From the NCBI GenBank assembly GCA_963802905.1, contig CAWDKH010000008.1, positions 186,001 through 250,000 on the forward strand: a stretch of 64,000 nucleotides of DNA, in the 5' to 3' direction. Under the pieces are notes generated by a model that saw only the letters and a program-made list of their open reading frames with translations, made no database searches and was not told the origin of the DNA. Below are positions 1-8,331 of the stretch, one piece after another. Source of the stretch: DASQFQ01 sp963802905 (GTDB lineage: Bacteria > Actinomycetota > Thermoleophilia > Solirubrobacterales > Solirubrobacteraceae). The translations under genes were made by a program, and so were the position numbers. How positions within the stretch are numbered: position 1 is the first letter of the stretch; every line of letters begins with the position of its first letter.

Positions 1-1149
1 GCGTTCGGGCTGCTCGTGTGGCTCGCCTACCGGCTGGGGGCCGAGCTGTTCTCGGTGCCGGTGGGGGTCGTCACCGCGCTCGTCGTCCTGTCGCGGCCGG
101 CGCTGGAGCGCGACGCGCTGCTCGGGTACCAGGACACCGCGTTCGCCGTGGTGATCGTGTGGGCGGTGCTGCTGGAGGCGCGGCAGTCGCGGCGCGGCGT
201 GCCGGTCCTGCTGCTGCTGGCGGTGGGAGGGCTGATGCGGCCGGAGGCATGGGCGCTCGCCGGGCTCTACACGCTGTACCTGTGGCGCGGGTCGACGAAC
301 CGCGAGCGGGCGGTGTACGCGGGGCTGACCGCGCTCGCTCCGGTCCTGTGGGCGCTCGCGGACTGGGCGGTCACCGGCGACGCGCTGCACTCGCTCCACG
401 GCACCGCCGACCTCGCCGAGACGGTCGACCGCCGCCGCGACCCGCTGACGGGCCCGTACTGGGCGGCGAAGTACCTCGGCTACACGCTGCGGGAGCCGAT
501 GGTGATCGGGATCCCGATCGGGCTCGCGTTCGCCTGGCACCACGCGCGCGCTCGCGCGTGGCTCCCGTTCGCGGCGGCGGTGGCGATGCTCGTGGTGTTC
601 CTCCTGTCGCCGTTCTTCGGGCTGCCGCTGATCGGCCGCTACGTCCGCACGCCCGCCGTGCTGCTCGCGGTCTTCTACGGGCTGGCGGTGTTCGGCTGGA
701 AGATGCTGCCGGAGGGGAGTCGCGAGCGCCGCTTCTGGGCGATCGCCGCCGGGGTCGCCGTGCTGGCGTCGGTCGCCTACCTGCCCTGGCACGCCAAGCA
801 GCTCAGCGGCCTCGACAACCGGCTCGTGTTCCAGGGCTCCTACTACCGCGACCTGCGCTCGGTGGGCGAGGCGCCCGCGGTGCGCGCCGCGGTCGACCGC
901 TGCGGGACGATCGCGACGGCCGATCACCGCCCGATCCCCCACCTGCGCTGGTGGATCGAGGGCGACCCGGGCTCGGTGGCCCCGGCCGCCGAGGCCCGCG
1001 ACGCCCGGATCATCCTGCTGCCGCGCCGCACCCGGCAGATGCGGCGCTTCTACCGCTCCCAGTTCCCGCGCGTGGCAGCGCCGGCGGGGTTCGTCCCGAT
1101 CTACCGCAACGGGTCGTGGCGCGTGCTCGCGGACCCTGCCTGCGTCTAG
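1..1149 (+). CDS. Multi-pass membrane protein, GT-C glycosyltransferase-like (5' end cut by window)
   Basis: The frame is open from base 1 to the TAG at 1147-1149, so the N-terminus lies outside the window; 382 residues are visible. About eight hydrophobic segments alternate with short Arg-rich loops. The segment GLMRPEAWALAG resembles the R-P-E-[AS]-W loop common in actinobacterial GT-C or DUF2029-like membrane glycosyltransferases, which move sugars from polyprenyl-phosphate donors on the outer face of the membrane. The C-terminal roughly 110 residues are soluble and probably extracytoplasmic. The donor-binding Asp motif of GT-C enzymes would be in the missing N-terminus, so the enzyme assignment is inference. 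Its 3' end converges on a small leftward ORF 8 bp away. Confidence 0.6.
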   Translation, partial: AFGLLVWLAYRLGAELFSVPVGVVTALVVLSRPALERDALLGYQDTAFAVVIVWAVLLEARQSRRGVPVLLLLAVGGLMRPEAWALAGLYTLYLWRGSTNRERAVYAGLTALAPVLWALADWAVTGDALHSLHGTADLAETVDRRRDPLTGPYWAAKYLGYTLREPMVIGIPIGLAFAWHHARARAWLPFAAAVAMLVVFLLSPFFGLPLIGRYVRTPAVLLAVFYGLAVFGWKMLPEGSRERRFWAIAAGVAVLASVAYLPWHAKQLSGLDNRLVFQGSYYRDLRSVGEAPAVRAAVDRCGTIATADHRPIPHLRWWIEGDPGSVAPAAEARDARIILLPRRTRQMRRFYRSQFPRVAAPAGFVPIYRNGSWRVLADPACV

Positions 1150-1156
1150 TCCTCGG

Positions 1157-1288
1157 TCAGGTACCCGATCGGCGCGGGCGCGCGGCGGTCGCCCGGAGGT
1201 AGCCGACGATCACGGTCACACCGGCCAGCAGCGCCGGCGCGGCCAGCAGCGCCTCCTCGATGGGGATTCCTCCGACGTGGGCGAACAC
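1157..1288 (-). CDS. Small single-pass membrane protein, 43 aa, unknown function
   Basis: This ORF starts at GTG 1288-1286, one base after the TGA (1292-1290) of the upstream DUF899 gene, so the two are likely translationally coupled. The product begins MFAHVGGIPIEE, has one hydrophobic segment (about residues 13-30) and ends in a basic tail rich in Arg and Pro. The size, single helix and coupling look like a genuine small membrane protein. I do not recognise a named family. It is too short for strong coding statistics, so confidence is moderate. Confidence 0.45.
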   Translation of the reverse strand: MFAHVGGIPIEEALLAAPALLAGVTVIVGYLRATAARPRRSGT

Positions 1289-1289
1289 G

Positions 1290-1970
1290 TCAGAGTGTGT
1301 GGTCGTACTTGTCGTGCCAGCCGCCCCAGGTGTATGGCGGGGTCTGCGGCCAGTCCTTGGGCGAGTCCTCCCACTCCTCCTGGCGGCCGTACGGGGTGAT
1401 GTCGAGGAAGCTCCAGGTCGACCCGAGCGCCTCGTCGCCACGGGCGTCGATGAAGTACGTGCGGTAGACCTCGTCGCCGTCGCGCAGGAACACGTTCGTG
1501 CCGTGCCACTCCCCGACGTCGTGGTCGGCGTCGAAGTCGTCGCGCAGCGTGTACCAGGGGAACTCCCAGCCCATGAGCTCGCGATAGCGCTGCAGGTGCT
1601 CCTGCTCGCCGCGGCTGACGGCGACGAAGCGGGTGTCGCGCTCGCGCAGGTGCAGCAGGTTGCTCAACTGGTCGGCGTACATCGAGCAGCCGGGGCAGCC
1701 GCGCTCCGGGTAGACGCCCATGTCCGGATCCATGAAGAACCGATACACGACGAGCTGGCGGCTGCCGTCGAAGAGGTCGAGCAGCGTCGCGTCCCCGCCG
1801 CCGGGCGCGGTGAAGCGATAGTCCTTCTCCACCCGGATCATCGGCATGCGGCGGCGCTCGGCCGCAAGGGCGTCACGCGCCCGGGTGTGCGCCTTCTCCT
1901 GCTTGAGCAGCGCCGCGCGCGCGGCGCGCCACTGCTCAGGGGTGACGATGTCGGGTTTGGCGGTGCTCAT
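1290..1970 (-). CDS. DUF899 family thioredoxin-like protein
   Basis: A 226-residue protein. The start at 1970 (MSTAKPDIV) is chosen because GGAG lies 7 nt upstream and longer in-frame extensions are low in sense. The sequence follows the DUF899 family: N-terminal helix with EQWRAAR, a strand-rich core with FMDPDMG, and C92-P-G-C95 in the position of a thioredoxin CxxC. It ends with the family's Trp-rich tail (EEWEDSPKDWPQ). These proteins are annotated as thioredoxin-fold and lack a firm biochemical role; a thiol-disulfide or peroxide-related job is inference. A 43-aa membrane ORF follows directly and may be its partner. Confidence 0.85.
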   Translation of the reverse strand: MSTAKPDIVTPEQWRAARAALLKQEKAHTRARDALAAERRRMPMIRVEKDYRFTAPGGGDATLLDLFDGSRQLVVYRFFMDPDMGVYPERGCPGCSMYADQLSNLLHLRERDTRFVAVSRGEQEHLQRYRELMGWEFPWYTLRDDFDADHDVGEWHGTNVFLRDGDEVYRTYFIDARGDEALGSTWSFLDITPYGRQEEWEDSPKDWPQTPPYTWGGWHDKYDHTL

Positions 1971-2240
1971 CGGGATCTCCTGGTGTCGTGGGCCGCGCCT
2001 GTCGTGGCGCTTCACCTGGTGAGCGGAGCCGGTCAGAGCTTCTCGACATGGAAGCACTCATCTCGCTCCGAGAGCGTCGCGTAGCGGGCCGGCGGCAGAC
2101 GGCCGGATCGCGGCTGCTCGCATGCGTGGATCGCGACACGGACCCCGTGTTGGATCGTTCCGGCCCGACCGCCCGCGCGGGCTCCTGCGTTGCCTCAGAA
2201 GCGCGCTGTGCTGGCAATTGGGGGATGTAGCGTTCGGGAC

Positions 2241-2705
2241 GTGAGCGGATCCCGCACACGAGTGCTTCGCCGCGTCGAGCCCGACGACATCGCGGTCTTC
2301 TTCGAGCAGCAGGCTGATCCGGCAGCAGCCGCGATGGCGGCGTTCCCGTCTCGTGACCGGGTGGCGCACGACGAGCACTGGGCCAGGATCCTCGGCGACA
2401 GCTCGTGCGTCGCCCGCGCAATCGTCCTCCCCGATGGCCAGATCGTCGGCAACATCGGCAGCTTCGACGTCGAAGGCGAACGACACGTCGGCTACTGGAT
2501 CGGCCGCGAGCACTGGGGGCAGGGTCACGCGTCGCGGGCGTTGACCGAGTTCGTCGCCGAGTTCCCCGAGCGGCCCCTCTACGCGCGTGTTGTCGAGCAC
2601 AACACCGCCAGCATGCGGGTGCTTGCCAAGTGCGGCTTCGTTGTCGTCGGTGAGGCGCAGGAAGCAGGCGACCCGGTCAAGGAAATCGTCCTGCGACTGA
2701 GCTGA
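2241..2705 (+). CDS. GNAT family N-acetyltransferase
   Basis: A 154-residue protein of the RimJ/RimL-like GNAT type. The acetyl-CoA loop reads REHWGQGHASRAL, followed by the NTASMRVLAKCGF segment typical of motif B. The start is taken at GTG 2241 because TAGCGT (2228-2233) lies 7 nt before it with no Shine-Dalgarno, the leaderless pattern seen elsewhere in this window; an upstream in-frame ATG at 2190 would add 17 residues of unlikely sequence. Substrate cannot be predicted. The gene and its downstream neighbour look slightly less GC-biased than the surroundings. Confidence 0.82.
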   Translation: MSGSRTRVLRRVEPDDIAVFFEQQADPAAAAMAAFPSRDRVAHDEHWARILGDSSCVARAIVLPDGQIVGNIGSFDVEGERHVGYWIGREHWGQGHASRALTEFVAEFPERPLYARVVEHNTASMRVLAKCGFVVVGEAQEAGDPVKEIVLRLS

Positions 2706-2781
2706 ACGTCGGCCAGCGCGAGAGCGATTGCACGAGCCATCGGTGAGGGAATCGCGAAAGCGAAAGTAGCTTCAACGCGCC

Positions 2782-3060
2782 ATGGCGCATGCCATCCCGC
2801 TGAACAACGACGAGATCGAGGTCGCGTGTGACCTCCTCTGGTTCGTCAAGCGCACGACCGCTCTGTCGGGCGTCGGCGAGGCTCTGTGGGAGCGGCTTCA
2901 ACCCATCAGACACGGGGACTACGGCGGGAGTGCCTCGACGCATCTGTCGCACGATGAAGCGCGTGCCGTCGTAGACGCGGGCGAGTTCACAGATCCACGT
3001 GTGCCGCTCGACGACGACGAAACCGCGCTCGTGATCCGGCTCCGCTCGCTGCTCCGTTGA
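2782..3060 (+). CDS. Hypothetical protein, 92 aa
   Basis: A soluble 92-residue ORF starting MAHAIPLNNDEIEVA. It is rich in acidic residues and has three likely helices; there is no signal peptide or membrane segment. The codon pattern is coding-like and no competing frame is convincing. I do not recognise a family. It sits between the GNAT gene and the promoter of the CotH-like gene, in the same direction, with 76 bp upstream, so it may be its own unit. Confidence 0.5.
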   Translation: MAHAIPLNNDEIEVACDLLWFVKRTTALSGVGEALWERLQPIRHGDYGGSASTHLSHDEARAVVDAGEFTDPRVPLDDDETALVIRLRSLLR

Positions 3061-3122
3061 GGCGACACGAGCGGTCGGTCGAGCACCGCCTCCGCATTAC
3101 GGTGCACAGCGTCGTCACGCAC

Positions 3123-3151
3123 TTGCCGCCCCTCCCGACCTCTGCGATGGT
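3123..3151 (+). promoter_or_regulatory. Sigma70-type promoter of the CotH-like gene
   Basis: TTGCCG at 3123-3128 and GATGGT at 3146-3151 are 17 bp apart. The GTG start at 3158 follows the -10 box by only 6 nt, so the transcript would be leaderless. Confidence 0.55.
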
Positions 3152-3157
3152 CTGCAG

Positions 3158-4786
3158 GTGCGAGCCCTCTTGCTCTGCATCCTCGTTGGGCTCGCGTTCC
3201 CGCTCGCCGCTCGGGCCGATGAGGCCGACCAGGTCTTCGACCCCTCCGGCGTCGCGCTGATCGACCTCACCCTCAGCGAGGCGGCGCAGGACGCGCTGGC
3301 CGCCGACCCCGGCGAGTACGTCGACGGAACGCTCTCGCTCAAGTTCGGCGACCTCAGCTACGGGCCCGAAACCGTCGAGGTGCGGCTGAAGGGCCACGCG
3401 ACGTTCCGCCCGCTCGGCAAGAAGTCGGCGTTCAAGCTCAAGTTCCCGAAGGCCAACCGCCTGCTCGGCCTGAAGTCGATGACGCTGAACAACATGGTCC
3501 AGGACGAGTCGATGATCCACGAGACGCTGGGCTACGAGATCCTGCGCGCGGCGGACATCCCGGCGGCGCGGACCGGCTTCGCCTACGTGCGCGTCAACGG
3601 CAAGCGCTACGGGCTCTACCTCGAGCTCGAGACCTACGACGACATCTCCATGAAGCGCCTGTTCGACTCGACGCAGCACCTGTACGAGGCTGACGACTAC
3701 GGCGTCGACGTCGTCCCTGGCGGCGCGAGCGCCTACCAGGTGGAGGAGGGCGACGAGGACGACGTCAGCGACCTCGAGGCCCTGATCGGCGCCACCAACG
3801 CCACCGGCGGCGACTGGTCCGACGGCATGGCCGCCACCGCCGACCTCGACGAGATGACGCGGATGTGGGCCGGCGAGCAGTTCATCGGCCACTGGGACGG
3901 CTACAGCGTCCGCGCCGGCAGCTTCTGGCCGAACAACTACTACCTGCACAGCGACGACAGCGGGCGCTTCAGCATGCTGCCCTCCGGGCTCGACTGGACC
4001 TTCGTCTTCGACGACCCGTTCCCCGGAGCCGGCGACGGGGTGCTGTCCGTGAACTGCCGCGCCGACAGCTCGTGCCTCGCCGCCTTCCGCGACCGGCTGG
4101 GCGACGTGGCTGCCGCCGCCGACGCGATGCACGTGGGCGCGCGCCTCAATGCGATCGCGGCCACCGTCGCCCGCTGGCGTCCGTGCGCGGACCTCGAGCG
4201 CGCCACCGATCCGCAGTGGCAGACGGCGGTGACGGGAACGCGCGCGTTCGTCCGCGATCGCCGCGACGCGGTGGCGAGCTACCGCGGTACGGCGCAGCCC
4301 GCGCGCGACCCGCTCCTCGACTCCACCACGCCGCCCGCGCTCAGCAGCGCCGGCTGCCCGCTCGACCCGCCGCCGGCGGTGAAGCCCGAGGATCCGAAGC
4401 CGACACCGAAGCCGGCGCCGCAGAAGACCACGGCTGCCGCCCCGGCAATCGCGGTCGCCGGCGCGACCGCCGCCCGGGTGCGCCCGCGGCGCCTCACCGC
4501 GCACACGCGCTCACGGCGGGCACGCCGGCTCACCGCCTGGGGCTCCCTGCTCCTCCCCAACGACGTGGGCCAGGCCGGGACCTGCGGCGGCCGCGTGACG
4601 GTGCGCGTGAAGGCCGGCGGCCGGACGATCGCGCAGCGCCGCGTCCGGGTGCGCTTCGACTGCACCTACGTCGCGACGTTCACCTTCAAGAAGCCGGAGC
4701 GGCGCACACTGACCGTGCAAGCGCGCTTCGAGGGCACCGCCAAGCTCCTGCCTGCAAGAGCGGTGGCGACACGCCCGCGGGCGTGA
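3158..4786 (+). CDS. Secreted CotH kinase family protein
   Basis: A 542-residue protein with a Sec signal peptide (MRALLLCILVGLAFPLAARA). Residues about 60-380 match the CotH fold: the VRLKGHATFRPLGKKSAFKLKF segment, GLYLELETYDD, and the LPSGLDWTF motif near residue 275 that corresponds to the catalytic D-W-x-x of spore-coat CotH kinases. A Pro-Lys-rich linker (about 405-430) leads to a C-terminal beta-rich domain of about 110 residues. CotH proteins are atypical secreted protein kinases; in non-sporeformers they occur as extracellular proteins of unknown substrate. It overlaps the next gene by GTGA at 4783-4786, so both probably work at the cell surface. Confidence 0.85.
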   Translation: MRALLLCILVGLAFPLAARADEADQVFDPSGVALIDLTLSEAAQDALAADPGEYVDGTLSLKFGDLSYGPETVEVRLKGHATFRPLGKKSAFKLKFPKANRLLGLKSMTLNNMVQDESMIHETLGYEILRAADIPAARTGFAYVRVNGKRYGLYLELETYDDISMKRLFDSTQHLYEADDYGVDVVPGGASAYQVEEGDEDDVSDLEALIGATNATGGDWSDGMAATADLDEMTRMWAGEQFIGHWDGYSVRAGSFWPNNYYLHSDDSGRFSMLPSGLDWTFVFDDPFPGAGDGVLSVNCRADSSCLAAFRDRLGDVAAAADAMHVGARLNAIAATVARWRPCADLERATDPQWQTAVTGTRAFVRDRRDAVASYRGTAQPARDPLLDSTTPPALSSAGCPLDPPPAVKPEDPKPTPKPAPQKTTAAAPAIAVAGATAARVRPRRLTAHTRSRRARRLTAWGSLLLPNDVGQAGTCGGRVTVRVKAGGRTIAQRRVRVRFDCTYVATFTFKKPERRTLTVQARFEGTAKLLPARAVATRPRA

Positions 4787-5611
4787 GAAAGCTTCGCCCC
4801 TGGGTGGTCCTCGCAGCGGTGGCTGGGTGTGCGGCCACCGTGTCGACGTGCGGCGCGGGTCCCTCGACAGACGGCGACCCGGCGGCTACTCAGGGTGTCA
4901 AGGTCGTGCGCTACGACGTGCGGTCCCGCTTCGTCGCACCGGCGTCTGCCGCAGACCGCGCTGCTCCCGCCCGGCGGCGGAGAACGGCGGCCGCTGCTGG
5001 TGTTCCTGCACGGCCGCGGGCGCGCCGGCAACGAGTCGAACGCCAACGGCGCGTTCTCCGCCGCGCTGCGCGCGCAAGGCAAGCGCGCGCCCGTCGTCGT
5101 CTTCCCCAACGGCGGTGACCATTCCTACTTCCACGCCCGTCGCTCGGGCGACTGGGCGCGCTACGTGCTCGACGAGGTCATCCCCGAGGCGGTCGAGCGC
5201 TTCGGCGCCGACCCGGATCGGGTGGCGATCGGCGGGATCTCGATGGGCGGCTTCGGGGCGTTCGCGATCGCCCGCCGGCGGCCCGCCAGGTTCTGCGCCG
5301 TCGGCGGCCACTCGGCCGCGTTCTGGCTGAGCAGCGGCGACACCGCTCCAGGGGCATTCGACGACGCCGCGGACTTCGCCCGCAACGACCTCATCGGCCT
5401 CGCCCGGGCGCGCGGGCGCGCGCCATGGGGCAGCGCTCGCCTGTGGCTGGACGGGGGCACGGCCGATCCGTTCCGTGTCTCGGACGAGCGGCTCGCGTCC
5501 GCGCTGGGCATCCGCATGCGCCACTGGGCCGGCGGGCACACCGGCGCCTACTGGCAGCGCCACTACAAGCGCTACCTGCGCTTCTACGCCTCCGCTCTCG
5601 CCGCCTGCTGA
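4783..5611 (+). CDS. Lipoprotein alpha/beta-hydrolase (esterase D-like), frame broken near 4935
   Basis: Translation starts at GTG 4783, overlapping the CotH stop. The N-terminus is a lipoprotein signal with lipobox V-A-G-C (Cys16). The frame shifts by one base near 4930-4940: the first frame gives VKVVRYDVRSRFV, the second resumes at HRRLPQTALLPPGGG. The rest carries LLVFLHGRG (oxyanion HG), the nucleophile elbow GISMGG, an Asp in the LDGGTAD region and a His in AGGHTGAYW, the full Ser-Asp-His set. Both halves are conserved-looking, so a one-base sequencing error is more likely than true loss. It is likely a surface esterase paired with the CotH-like protein. It converges on the S41 gene, overlapping it by 28 bp. 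Confidence 0.7.
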
Positions 5612-6456
5612 GCGAGCTCGAGCGCATCGGCCGGCTCGCACTCGATGTCGGGCACGACGCCCGTGCCCTCCCAGTTGGTCCCGGTCACGGCATCGCGGAC
5701 GCGGGCTTCCGGGACGAAGGCGCGCACGTGGCGGCTGATGTTCACCGGAGTGATGTGATCGGCAGCGCCCGGTGTCCGCTGCCCGACCAGCCGTGCCAAG
5801 CCCTGACTCTGGAGGTGGTAGGCGAGCGCTTCACCGGAGGAGAACGTGCGCTCGCTGACGAGCGCGGCGACCGGGGTCGCTCGCGGCAGTGCCAGGTCGG
5901 CAAGTCGCCCCGTCGTCCACCACTGGCGCGTGCGGTCGCGGTAGATCACGTCCGAGATGTGGGTCCGCTCGGCGCCGAGCAGCCAGTCGAGGACGAGCGT
6001 GACGGTCCCCGGATCGCCACCGCCGTTGCGCCGGAGGTCCAGCACCACGCCACGGGCTCCCCGCAGCAGCGCAAACGCGGCCTCGAGGTAGGGCGCGGCA
6101 ATGTGCACGCCGTCGAGGCTGTCGAGCGCGAGTACACCCACGCCGTCGGGTAGCCGCCTGACCTCGCCGACCGAGCCGGCCCGCGACGCGACCTCGCCCG
6201 GATCCTGCGGCGGCCAGCCCAGCGACTCGCTATCGGGGACGAGCGTTCCGTCGGCGACGTACTCGAGCGCGAAGTGCCGTGAGAACTCGTGCGCGACGGC
6301 CTCGATCTCCCCGCACAGCTCGCCCGTCACCGCGCGGGTGTCGTCACCGAACCGCTCGCTGAGCGCTCGCTTGAGCCGCTCGCCGCGGTCGAGATCGGGG
6401 AACAGCCGATCGATCCAGCCGCCGAGGTCGGAGACCAGCGCGCGAGCGGTCGTCAC
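5584..6456 (-). CDS. S41 family peptidase
   Basis: A 290-residue protein starting at GTG 6456, overlapping the TetR stop by GTGA. Residues about 1-65 form a helical N-terminal region as in IRBP-type S41 proteases. Then come VVLDLRRNGGGDPG (residues 137-150) and the catalytic-serine block ERTFSSGEALAY (202-213), both hallmarks of C-terminal-processing-type proteases. There is no PDZ domain and no signal peptide, so it is probably a short cytoplasmic form. It is co-transcribed with the TetR regulator. The substrate is unknown. Confidence 0.85.
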   Translation of the reverse strand: MTTARALVSDLGGWIDRLFPDLDRGERLKRALSERFGDDTRAVTGELCGEIEAVAHEFSRHFALEYVADGTLVPDSESLGWPPQDPGEVASRAGSVGEVRRLPDGVGVLALDSLDGVHIAAPYLEAAFALLRGARGVVLDLRRNGGGDPGTVTLVLDWLLGAERTHISDVIYRDRTRQWWTTGRLADLALPRATPVAALVSERTFSSGEALAYHLQSQGLARLVGQRTPGAADHITPVNISRHVRAFVPEARVRDAVTGTNWEGTGVVPDIECEPADALELAQQAARAEA

Positions 6457-7052
6457 GGCGCGGCCACGATCGCGGTCATCAACTGCACCGCGTCCGCTCG
6501 CCCGACGCCATTGCTCGAGAGCGAGCGCCAGGTCGAGAACGCGAGGGCGTGGCGCAGCGCTCCCCCGAGCAGCTGCCGTCTCCGGCCGCGCAGTCCGCGG
6601 CCGACAGCCAGCACGTCGGCGGCCTCGTCGAGGTACGCGTTCAGCGGGGCGACGGCGTCCCGGGCAGAGTCGACGAGCTCGGCGTCGCGGAGTGCGTTGC
6701 GGAGCATCGGCTCCGTGCGCTCGTAGTAGGCGTAGAGCTCGTTGAGCGCCCGCCCGAGCCGCTCCTGCGGGTCGCGGATCGCACGCCAGTCGCCGAGATC
6801 GGGCCACGGGTTGGCGGTGAAGTAGTGGTTCGAGCACGCCGCGAACAGCGCCGCCTCGGTGGGGAAGTGGCGGTAGAGGGTGCGGCGCTCCACGCCCGCT
6901 CGCTCCGCGACCGCGCTCATCGTCGTGCGCGACGGCCCGACGGTCCCGTGCAGCTCGATCGCCGCCTCGGTGATCCGCAGGTGCGTCTCGGCCATCTCCT
7001 GGGCGCGCTTCTTCAGCTCGTACTTGCGCTTGGGTGAACTTTCGCGACTCAT
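6453..7052 (-). CDS. TetR family transcriptional regulator
   Basis: A 199-residue regulator. The N-terminal helix-turn-helix reads TMSAVAERAGVERRTLYRHF, the standard TetR DNA-binding core, and the C-terminal helical domain ends in an unremarkable tail. A long basic leader (MSRESSPKRKYELKKR) precedes the HTH. It is divergent from the SnoaL-like gene, with a 66-bp spacer holding a TTGACA promoter and a GTCAA-TC-TTGAC palindrome, a good candidate operator for both directions. It is followed with GTGA overlap by the S41 peptidase gene. Confidence 0.88.
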   Translation of the reverse strand: MSRESSPKRKYELKKRAQEMAETHLRITEAAIELHGTVGPSRTTMSAVAERAGVERRTLYRHFPTEAALFAACSNHYFTANPWPDLGDWRAIRDPQERLGRALNELYAYYERTEPMLRNALRDAELVDSARDAVAPLNAYLDEAADVLAVGRGLRGRRRQLLGGALRHALAFSTWRSLSSNGVGRADAVQLMTAIVAAP

Positions 7053-7061
7053 GAGCGTGTC

Positions 7062-7097
7062 GTCAATCTTGACACATTTGCTCGAAGGCTGTACCTT
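7062..7097 (+). promoter_or_regulatory. Promoter with overlapping palindromic operator
   Basis: TTGACA (7069-7074), 17 bp, TACCTT (7092-7097) drives the SnoaL-like gene. GTCAATCTTGAC at 7062-7073 is a perfect inverted repeat across the -35 box, where the divergent TetR could bind. Confidence 0.55.
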
Positions 7098-7139
7098 CGC
7101 CTTCCGTGACTCACTACTGTGTACCCAAAGGAGGACAGC

Positions 7140-7514
7140 TTGTCCACTGCCACGCCTGAGCAGGTGCTCGAATCGATCGTCACCGGGATCAACTCCGGCG
7201 ATCTCGACAGCCTCATGCCCCTCTACGAGAACGAGGCCGCCTTCGCGACCCAGCCCGGGAGCCTCGCTCCGGGCGCGCCCGGCGTCCGCGATGCGCTGAA
7301 CGGCTTCATCTCGATGAACGGCAAGCTCGACCTCGACGTGACGCGCGTCCTCGAGGTCGACGACCTCGCCCTCGTGGTCGGCGTCTGGTCGTTCAACGGC
7401 ACCGGTCCCGACGGTGAGCCGGTGCGGCTGGAGGCGAAGAACGCGGACGTCCTGCGCCGTCAGACGGACGGCACCTGGCGCTTCGTGATCGACAACCCGT
7501 GGGGCACCGACTGA
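7140..7514 (+). CDS. SnoaL-like / DUF4440-type NTF2-fold protein
   Basis: A 124-residue protein. The start is TTG 7140: AAAGGAGG (7127-7134) sits 5 nt before it, the strongest Shine-Dalgarno in the window. The pattern is NTF2-like: an N-terminal helix with INSGDLDSLMPLYENEA, a central PGAPGVRDALNGF segment, and strands with LEVDDLALVVGVWSFNG and WRFVIDNPWG. Members are small cone-shaped enzymes or ketosteroid-isomerase-like binders of uncertain substrate. It faces a TetR/S41 operon and is probably regulated by that TetR. Confidence 0.82.
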   Translation: MSTATPEQVLESIVTGINSGDLDSLMPLYENEAAFATQPGSLAPGAPGVRDALNGFISMNGKLDLDVTRVLEVDDLALVVGVWSFNGTGPDGEPVRLEAKNADVLRRQTDGTWRFVIDNPWGTD

Positions 7515-7532
7515 ACGAGCCCGATGCTGCGG

Positions 7533-7559
7533 CGCTCGAGGGCTAGACGTCCTCGAGCG
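7533..7559. terminator. Possible bidirectional hairpin terminator
   Basis: CGCTCGAGG (7533-7541) and CCTCGAGCG (7551-7559) form a perfect 9-bp stem around a 9-nt loop between two convergent genes. There is no U tract, and the loop contains the ABC ATPase stop codon. Confidence 0.35.
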
Positions 7560-8331
7560 TCACGGCGTTCTGCTCGACCTCGAGGAACTCGGTGTAGGCG
7601 TTGATGACCGTCTCCGGTTCGTCCCACATCCGCAGCTCGCCGTGGTCCATCCAGATCGCGTGATCGGCCAGGTCCTGGATCGTGCCGAGCGCGTGCGAGA
7701 CCAGCACGACCGTGCGGTCCTCGCTGCACAGCTCACGCATCTTGCGCGCGCACTTGCGGCGGAAGCGCGCGTCGCCGACCGACAGCGCCTCGTCGATCAG
7801 CAGGATGTCGGGCTCCATCATCACCGCGACGGCGAACGCCAGGCGGCCGTACATGCCCGACGAGTAGGTCCGCATCGGCATGTCCATGAAGTCCTCGAGT
7901 TCGGCAAACGCGACGATGTCGTCGTACTTCTCCGCCAGCTGCTCGCGCTTGAGCCCCGCCGCGAGCCCGCCCAGCCTCACGTTGTCGCGGCCGGACAGCT
8001 TCCTGTTGAAGCCGACGCCGAGCGCCAGCAGCGTGCTGACGCGGCCGTGGATCTCGACGCGGCCCTTGCTCGGCGGCAGGATGCCGGCGATCGTGCGGAC
8101 AAGCGTCGACTTGCCAGCGCCGTTGGCGCCCACGATCCCCAGTACCTCACCGTGGGGGACGTTGAAGCTGACCTGCTTGACGGCCTCGATCTCGCGCACG
8201 ATCTTCTCGCGCCGCCCGAGCTTGAGCACAGTCGACTTGAGCGTCGGCGCCCGCTCCAGCGACGTGCGGTAGGTGACCGAGACGTCCTCGACCGAGATCG
8301 CGGTGCGCTCAGAGACGGACAGCGAACTCAC
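7543..8331 (-). CDS. ABC transporter ATPase of polysaccharide/teichoic acid export (Wzt/TagH type)
   Basis: A 262-residue ATPase. GTG 8331 is chosen; it overlaps the permease end by 23 bp. Walker A is GANGAGKST, the signature is YSSGMYGRL in place of LSGGQ, and Walker B is DILLIDEALSVGD followed by the H-loop VLVSH. The SSGM signature and the GRVSTLLALGVGF segment are typical of ATPases that energise export of O-antigen or teichoic acid polymers. It lacks a C-terminal carbohydrate-binding domain. With the adjacent permease it forms the exporter for the glycan made by the genes to the right. Confidence 0.92.
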   Translation of the reverse strand: MSSLSVSERTAISVEDVSVTYRTSLERAPTLKSTVLKLGRREKIVREIEAVKQVSFNVPHGEVLGIVGANGAGKSTLVRTIAGILPPSKGRVEIHGRVSTLLALGVGFNRKLSGRDNVRLGGLAAGLKREQLAEKYDDIVAFAELEDFMDMPMRTYSSGMYGRLAFAVAVMMEPDILLIDEALSVGDARFRRKCARKMRELCSEDRTVVLVSHALGTIQDLADHAIWMDHGELRMWDEPETVINAYTEFLEVEQNAVTLEDV

